A stretch of 64,000 bases of DNA from Ovis canadensis (Eukaryota; Chordata; Mammalia; Artiodactyla; Bovidae): assembly GCF_042477335.2 (NCBI RefSeq), contig NC_091245.1:29026501-29090500 (forward strand), written 5' to 3'. Positions 28,401 to 37,400 of the stretch are shown here, in pieces. The notes under the pieces are model-generated. The model worked only from the letters and a program-made list of their open reading frames with translations, did not search any database and was not told the DNA's origin. Numbering within the stretch: position 1 is the stretch's first letter; the number at the start of each line of letters is the position of its first letter. The position numbers and the translations under genes were made by a program.

Positions 28401-31400
28401 TTATAAATGTACAATGAAGGGTCTGGAAAAATACACAGGAATGAACCCAAAAGTTTATCAAAAGAAATTACAAAAAATTTAGCAGTCAAATTTTACAAAT
28501 GTGCATTACATGGTATAAACAATAATTTGTCAGTACTATCAATACTGGACTCTCCTTGTTCACTCCCTTACACATCTGTGATGTTAAACAGGCTTTCACT
28601 ATCAACAGAAGTCCATGAAGGAGCAAGATATTTGGGAGTAATCTAATTTTTCTCTAGTACTTTCTTTTCTTCATTTTCTATATTCTTAATGATGTTTGAA
28701 TTAAAGATGATTCACCATGGATATTTCTATGCAGGATTTTGGGATCTTTCTCCTTGTGAAATTCTGAGGTAGCACAGATGGCACTCTGCTTTTAACTTAC
28801 CTTCACAGGATGGGAAGAACTGGTAACAGGACTCCCTGCCATAGGCTCACAGACAGCAGAGAGGTAAGCGCCACAGTCTTGCCTGTGAGCACTATCTCTT
28901 TGCAGTAGGCGTATTTTCACTGGATTGTTCTCAAGAATACAACAGGCATGTGAAAACTTCAGCTAAACCAGGAGAACCCTAATCCACCACACTCTAATAT
29001 TTACACTCTCGTGGCATATCATTTATCTATACATCCCTCCCCTACGCTCTCCCTCCCAGACTGGGTCCTAGTGCGAAGGAACTGGTTCTGACAGTTTCAC
29101 TCCAAAGCCCAGCAATCAGTATGCCATAGAGCAGGAATGAAGCGAATAGCAACAGTCAAGAACAGTGGCAACTTCTGCAGAGAGCCTTGGTGGCACTGGA
29201 GAAACCTCAACCTACCTTTCTCTCTCCTGCCAGAGGAGCGGACAGCTTCTACCAAATTAGCAGCTTTTTAAAAACCTAAGTGAAAGACAGTCTAAACTAT
29301 CCCACTCAAACCAATCAGACAGTTTTATTTATTCAGAATGTAACTGACATGTTCTATACTTACTTGTACACCCTCAAGCTAATGAGATTCTTAGGTTCAA
29401 AAAGAAGCTGGCAGCTGCACAGAGGCACTTTGCATGCGTGTCATCTTCACCCTCCCCCAGCCCTGCTTGGTCACAGCAGCTGCCACTTCCTAGCAAGCAG
29501 GGAAAGAGTGGAGCAAAGCGGTATTCTGAGAGATGCAACAGGAAGGGTAACTCCCTGCTCCCAGACACTCAAGTCTCATGAAGACAAAGATCTCCCCTCC
29601 AAATGCCATTTTGAGCATCTCAGTCCTAAGTTTCACTGATCAAATCTTGAATTAATCAGATGAGGCCAATTATATAAAGAATCACCAGGGCAATTTTAAC
29701 CCAGCCAAATTCTGATACAAGGAAATGCTAAAATGACAGCTTACCTGTATGATGGGAAACGGAAGATAGTTCATATTGTTAATAAAATACAGGAGGCTAT
29801 AGCTATAGCCCATAAATGCTCCAGCCAGTAGGAAGAAAAGGTGATACTCATTTAAGCAGGTTTGTACAGCAGGACTATCTAAGCTGAAAGGGAAAAGTTA
29901 GATTATTAATTCAATAGCCAGGGACACATCACCATTTAGGCTCAACATTTACTGAAGCCAAAGCTTTGACTTAATTACTTAAGAAATCCCCAAATTCTAA
30001 CATAAGGGTGTGTTTCAGGTTAAGTGTGAGCAAAAGATTAACAAAACCCTTTCCTCTGATGCATGAGAATTTGACCTTTAGTTAAAACTAAGAAGCATCC
30101 TGTGGTTCTGGGCCCAAGGTATGACATAAATTTCCTGCTAATCACTTCTCTTAAGAAGCATAGGCTTGGCTGTTACTTTTGCAGAAACACCTTAATAAAT
30201 CTTCCCATTTTAAGAACAAAACAAAAAACATAACTCTAGCTCTGCTCATTTGGAAATCTGGTAAGGGTAAGAATGTCTCCTGTGACAGTAAGCAATGGTG
30301 CTTTTGAGTTACTGGTAAACTATATCTGGGCTAGGTAGAACTCTAAATGAAGGCTATATACCTGATAGAGATGCCGTAACTTTGGGATTCTCTCTGTGTT
30401 GTCTCTTATAAGGAGGCAATCCTTCTTGGGAACCCTTTCACTAAGGAACATTTACCACATTAGGAAAAAAGCCTGCCCTATATAACAGTAACTGGGGAAC
30501 AAAAGGAAATCAAGTATTCAGTAGTCATGAACACTATATAAAAGCAATGGCTAATTGAGGACTTAAAGACTACTCCAGAAATCTTTTTTTATTTTTAAAG
30601 TCAGAATATCAACTTGATATTTATATCAATGTCATCTGTTCAAGAACTATGTATGTTTCAAAATTATAAAAGTGCTCTACTGAAGAAAGTAGTTGTAATT
30701 ATTTAAAATTTTTTTTCATTCTTCCCATATTATTCTTCCTTCAAACCCCAACCTAAATGCCACCTCCTCCTAGAAGCCATGTACAGATCCCTCCCTGCTT
30801 TCTGAACTCCCACAAGGTTTATCTGCACATTTCATTTTCCTTCCTGTTACATCCTATTTCTCACACATTTCTATTCCTCTCCTCATATATTCATTTGCAT
30901 CCATGTCTTACATCATCCATTGTTCTCAACTCTGAAGGAGCTTGTAGTCCATATATACGTAAATCATCCTAATAAATCCAACAGCATCTAGCACAGCACC
31001 TTGCACAGAATGGTTTAAAAAAACTGTTGAATTCAACAAACAAAACATCAAAAACATTTGATGTACGTGAGAAAGCACTTTTTAACAGAAGTCTGGAAAG
31101 TAAAGAATGTCCATAAACTATTAATATATACAGATCACCTCTGGATTAATAACTAAACAAGGGCCCTTATAAAAAATATACGGAACATTACCTCTCGGTA
31201 CCAGTGCAGGGAACCACAAGGAAGCTGTACTGGCCCTTGGTTATCACTGTGGCACACCAAGCCATCATCATTCCCATTGCAGCGTGAATAAAGGAGTGCA
31301 TGAGCTGCTGCGGGTGAAGGATCTTCCCTATCAGTGCCAGCCTTGAGCAGGGAATGGAAGGCACAACTGAAAACAAAAGACGAGACTGTGGCTTTATAAT

Positions 31401-34400
31401 CCTCCGCATATAAAGCAGGGGACCTAAACTCTTCCCTCCCCTCCTTGCATAAATACTCCAAAGGGCAGGAAGAAGCCGAGTCAGTATAAAACACAGTACA
31501 GAAACATTCTAAGTCAAAATAATCTGAAAAAAGGCTGAGTAAATAGAGATACACAAAGAAGAAGAAAAACCAAAGAATCCAGAGATAAAATCTAAGGATA
31601 GTATGATTAACATTTTTCAATTCTTTTTAATTAAGATTTCCGGACAGCTCAAATAGTGCCTACCCTGGCACTCCCCTTACTGCCATAAAGGAATAAACAA
31701 TAATTTTAAGATAGTGCCTGTCTTCCAGCAAGTTATCCTTATTTCAGAGTTTTGAATTGACAATATATAGTTCATCTGCAAAAATAAACCACAAACTAGG
31801 TAAATAATGAAAACACTGAACACTAAAATAAACGCTTGCAAGGTGAACTGGGGTAGGCAAGAGTGGGTAGGAGGTGAGGAATGCTGGCCTTTGAAAACAG
31901 CTGGCACAGGGTTCCGTGACCTATCTTTGTACACTCTTCGTTTAACTCTTACAGTATTTAATACACGCCAAGTATGGTGGAAAACTAAGCATAAAGGGAG
32001 AGGGCTGAGGTGCTTCACAATTTGGAGAAGAGGATGCTATCACCTTTCCCTCCCTACCAGTAGTGCCCACAAGACCTACTGACTGTGTAATTGACTTATA
32101 CTCTGAACATATACCAAACCTTCTGATGTCATTAAACCTTTTTATATGCTATATCTTTCCCCTGGAAAATCATTTTTCTTCCTTGTCTACTTAATATACA
32201 CACCCTCCGAGGCTTGGTTTAAACGTCATCTCCTCAGGAAGTTCAACATGCTGGGCAAATGGTGCTCCTCTATACTCTCCTACTATCCAATGTATTACTG
32301 TCTCAACATTAATTGTGACCTCTTGGGGAAAACTGGGACCAAACATCTCTTAACCCTACACAATGCATTGCATAACAAACGCTGAAGGAATGAGCCAAAG
32401 TGACTCGTCAGGCTTAAAGACTAGATGAAGACCTCCCAGGTGGTCCAGTGGTTAAGACTTCACGCTTCCACTGCAGAGGGCACAGATTCAATTCCTAGTT
32501 GGAGAACTAAGATCATGCAAGCCATGTAGCACAGGCCTGCCACCCCCGCCCCCCACCAAAAAAGCTAGCTGTGAGCCAAGGGGTTCTACAGATGGCTTGA
32601 ATAGAAAAAGAGATCCATTAGCAAGTAGTGAGGGATTAGAAAAGCAAAGGAAAAGGGTATATTTTAAAACCCAGAGAACAATGTGAAATTGTATATCATA
32701 TCTAGCCAGGAAGTACTAAAGAGCTAAAAAGAGGAATGAAGTTATAGTGGAAAAAAGAAGTATAAGAAAAATCTTCTCATTTTACCTCAAGGTCAGACTT
32801 AAGGAATCTGAAAAGGCAGCAAGAGCAAGGAGAGAAAGTGAGAAAAAGTAAAAAACTCTAAAATCTAGCAGGTGATTCTCCCAAGGCAAAACATATGATA
32901 TTTTAAATTTTGTTGTTCCAAAATCACGTAATTGTAAACTTCAATATTTGAAAAGGACCTCAGAAATCATCTGGTCTTGATCTCCTACTCTATAAAGGAG
33001 TTATTTTTATAATATATCCACTGAATCACAACTTTAGTCACTAGCTGTGAACTATTAAAACATCTAAATTTTTTAATGTCATAAAATACATATTTAAAAA
33101 ATTACCATTTTAAGTATATAGTTTTAAGTACACTCATTGTTGCGCAACCATCACCACCATCCATCTCCAGACTTTTCCATCTCCCCCTGTGTCTATTAAC
33201 TCTGCGTCCACTAAACAATTCCCCACTCCTTCCTCCCTCAAGTCCCTGGCAGCCATCATTCTACTTCATATCTCCATGAATTCGAGACTACTCTAGTTAC
33301 CTCACATATGGAAGTGGAATCATACAATTTGTCCTAAGAGTGCTAATTATTTTTTAAAATCAGAGAAAGTACCAGTCAAATAAATTTTACAGTAAGGCAC
33401 TCAAAAGTATATAATTCTGTATACATTTTAAAACTTTGACACAAAATACAGCCTCTGATGTACACATCCACATACAAAATTCATTATTTCTGCTCTAAGT
33501 AAAATAAATTCAGGTATTTTAAAGATGGTTAACATTTGAAAACTCACCTGTATAGAACTCCACATTGAAAATACTTATTATTACAATTACCACTGACAAC
33601 AGCAGGAGGTAAAAGATAATGTAGGAATTATACAGATCATTGAAAGAAGCTAAAACAAAAGAGAGATGAATTAGTGAGTTCATTCAGTCACGTTTAGTAT
33701 ACTGCAATAAAAAGGGGTTCTTGAACCACAACTCTAATTTTAATTTAAAAACTTATCTTTAATATATACAAGAATTTATTTTAGATGACCCATATGATAA
33801 CATCAGATAAACAATACCATATGCAAATATATTTCATGTGAAACAGAGAAGTACCACATTTAGTAATATACCAACAAAGTTTCTTTCTAAAATGTAAATA
33901 TTTTTCAGATCCCTTCTTGATTGCAGCGTGCAAGGAAAAGTTTTCTTTCACACTGATTTTTTTTGCGGCGGGGGGGGGGGGCAAGGCGGGTGTGGTGGGG
34001 GGGAGTATCCACAAAGCTATTCATTTTGACAATACAGGGCCTCCCCTAAGAGCTGCTCCACCACAAACACCTATAGCTGAATGCCAGCCACACGGACTGA
34101 TGGTATCCACTCACCAATGACGATGACATTGAACTAGCTTATTTCCATCACTATGATTTTTTGAGCTTGCTCTTATGTTTTAAGAGGTGCCAGGGGTACA
34201 TTTTTGCACTGAAATCTAAAGATGTTTTAAAAAACACTTTTCACAAAAATATAGTCCTTTGTCATTACATTATTTACTCATATGTTTGTACATTTTGTAT
34301 GTTAATTCATAAACGATTTTTTCAGTAAAAAATACATATTCAAGAATCAAAAAAAAAACAACGACAAAAAATAAATTCTAGTGTGGCAGAGTGGAATAAA

Positions 34401-37400
34401 CATAGGCTTTGAAGTCACAGACCAATATTCAAATCCTAGTTCAGTTACTTACTAGCTGTGTCTCTGCACAGACTTATAACCTGAGTCTCAGGTCCCTCAA
34501 TTAAGTAGGAATACTACCTTATTCTTATCATACAAGATTGTGTTAATAGGAAGGTTAACAAGTAACATCCTGGGATTTCCCTGGTGGGCCAGTGGTTAAG
34601 ACTCCACTTCTCCACTGCAAGGGGTACAAGTTCAATCCCTTGTTGGGGAAATAAGACCCCCATATGCGATGAGGAGTGGACAAAAAAAAAGAAAAGAATA
34701 TATTTAAGGTACTTAGCATGGTGCCTAGCACACAGTAGGCAGCAATAATTGGTAGCTATTATTAACATAAAGTAGTTGCACTTTGATGAATTTACTAATT
34801 TTATTATCTCCAAGAATTTTGAGAAACATTAGCCTGCTACAATTTTTTTCCTTCTTGTTAATCAGTTTAACTCTATGTTCCTTAGTCTCCTCCTTTTCTC
34901 TTTTCATCTTTCTTATCAGCCACAATAAAGAAATGAAGAATTTTAGAAAAAAATTTTTAAAAGATATGTCATATTTTCTATCTATAATTTTTAAATATAT
35001 AAAAGTATTAGTTCACTTCCTTAAAAAGAAAGCTCACAGGTTCACTTCCTCAATAAAGCTGTCAAAGAGAAAGGACAAACAAAATTAAGTTTTTATTAAT
35101 GTGGTCTCTAGTGATCTTTGTTTCTGTGAACAGTCTCTGACAGGTTTTGTGATTTTATTATGTAGTGAAAATACCTATGTTAGGCAGGGAATGGCTTAAG
35201 AACCTCAGAGTGAATTTTTTTTTGCCACTCTCAATACAGACACTAAAATACATTTAAAACGTAATGCAATTTTTATGTCGAAAAGTGGGTCCTGTAAATT
35301 TGTTATCCCCAAACTGAATATCACTTACCAGTCAGCCACTGTATAGGATGAAATAAATCAATGCTGCTGAAGATTACAAATACTGTGGTACAGATGGGCA
35401 GCAGCAGCACTGACCAGACAATGCTTGTAACTATCCTCCAGCCCAACACCTGTAATTAAACAAAATCCCTCAATCGTGAAGTCAGTTATATTCCAGTTAT
35501 TTCAGTTATGCAAATCTTATCTTTTCATACAGGATGTTAATCACTAACATTTCCCCAGATTACAGTCCATGCAGCTGTCTATAAACTCCAATTGTCACTA
35601 TTAACAATATTACACACCACTACAGAATTTTCTCCTATCAGTGAACGCTTGCTGTTTTAGTTCAGAATCAGATGTCACATTAAATACCACACTTTGGGGA
35701 GTGAAGGGTTCATTTAGTTTACAGCTGTATTTCACAGCACTTTACAGTTGTCTCCCTAGGTTTGATAAACATGTCAATATCTGAAAGTGTATACATATTA
35801 CAGGAATCATGTATATACTGCAACTGTGCTTACAATGATTAGATATGGGCTCCTAACTGGGCACCTACTTCATTGTATTCATGTCTGAATTATCAGTGCC
35901 CACCTCATAAGAGATGGGCTTCCCAGCCGTAAAAGAACCTGCGTGCCAATGTAGGAAACATAAGAGACACAGGTTCCACCCCTGGGTGGGGAAGATCCTC
36001 TAGAGAAGGGCACGGCAATCCACTCCAGCATTCTTGCCTGGAGAATCCCACGGACAGAGGACTCTGGTGGGCTACAGTCTATAGGATGGCAAAGAATCGG
36101 ACACGACTGAAGCGACTTAACACCCCCCCCCCATAAGAGGCCCAAGATTTACTGCTGAATACATAAACACAAGAAAAGATCTTCAGGGATTTTAAGCGCA
36201 AAAGTGACAATCAGATTTATCTCTGGAAAGTAAAACACCCTTGTGTCTGTAAGGTGGCTACACTGAAGATGGATCAGAGGGGACAAGAGGCAGGCAGCAG
36301 ACAAACAGGAGGAAGCACACGCCAACGGCCCAACCCAAAGACTTCAGTGTCTGAGGAAGGCAGTGGCAATAAGAAAGCTTGAAAAAGAAAAATTGCAGCC
36401 ATCTTTCTGATGCACAATGTGTAGGAAATCGATAGCCGATAATAAAGGTTGTAAAGAACAGGCAAGATTTAGTATTAATAACCTGGGATACAAAGAAAAT
36501 TGTTCAAGAAGATGTGAATACCAGACCACTTGACCTGCCTCTTGAGAAATCTGTATGCAGGTCAAGAAGCAACAGTTAGAACAGGACATGGAACAACCGT
36601 GGAAGACTGGTTCCAAATTGGGAAAAAAGTACGTCAAGGCTGTATATTGTCACCCTGCTTATTTAACTTCTATGCAGAATACATCATGTGAAATGCTGGG
36701 CTGGATGAAGCACAAGCTGGAATCAAGATTGCCGGGAGAAATATCAATAACCTCAGATATGCAGATGACACCACCCTTATGGCAGAAAGTGAAGAATTAA
36801 AGAGCCTCTTGATGAAAGTGAAAGAGGAGAGTGAAAAAGTTGGCTTAAAGCTCAACATTCAGAAAACTAAAATCATGGCATCTGGTCCCGTCACTTCATG
36901 GCAAATAAATGGGGAAACAGTGCAAACAGTGGCTGACTTTATTTTTTGGGGCTCCAAAATCACTGCAGATAGTGACTGCAGCCATGGAATTAAAAGATGC
37001 CTGCTCCTTGGAAGAAAAGCTATGACCAACCTAGGCAGCATATTAAAAAGCAGAGACATTACTTTGTCAACAAAGGTCTGTCTAGTCAAAGCTATGGTTT
37101 TTCCAATAGTTATATATGGATGTGAGTTGGACTATAAAGAAAGCTGAACACCAAACAATTGATGCTTTTGAACTGTGGTGTTGGAGAAGACTCTTGCGAG
37201 TCCCTTGCACTGCAAGGAGATCCAACCAGTCCATCCTAAAAGAAATCAGTCCTGAGTATTCATTGGAAGGACTGATGCTGAAGCTGAAACTCCAATACTT
37301 TGGCCACCTGATGCCAAGAACTGACTCATTGGAAAAGACCCTGATGCTGGGAAAGATAGAGGGCAGGAGGAGAAGGGGACGACAGAGGAGGAGATGACTG

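Noticed and set aside
31153..31620. 155-codon frame as an alternative NDC1 exon 4 start
   Set aside because: The N-terminal part is intronic read-through ahead of a good TTTTCAG acceptor, and known NDC1 sequence begins exactly after it.
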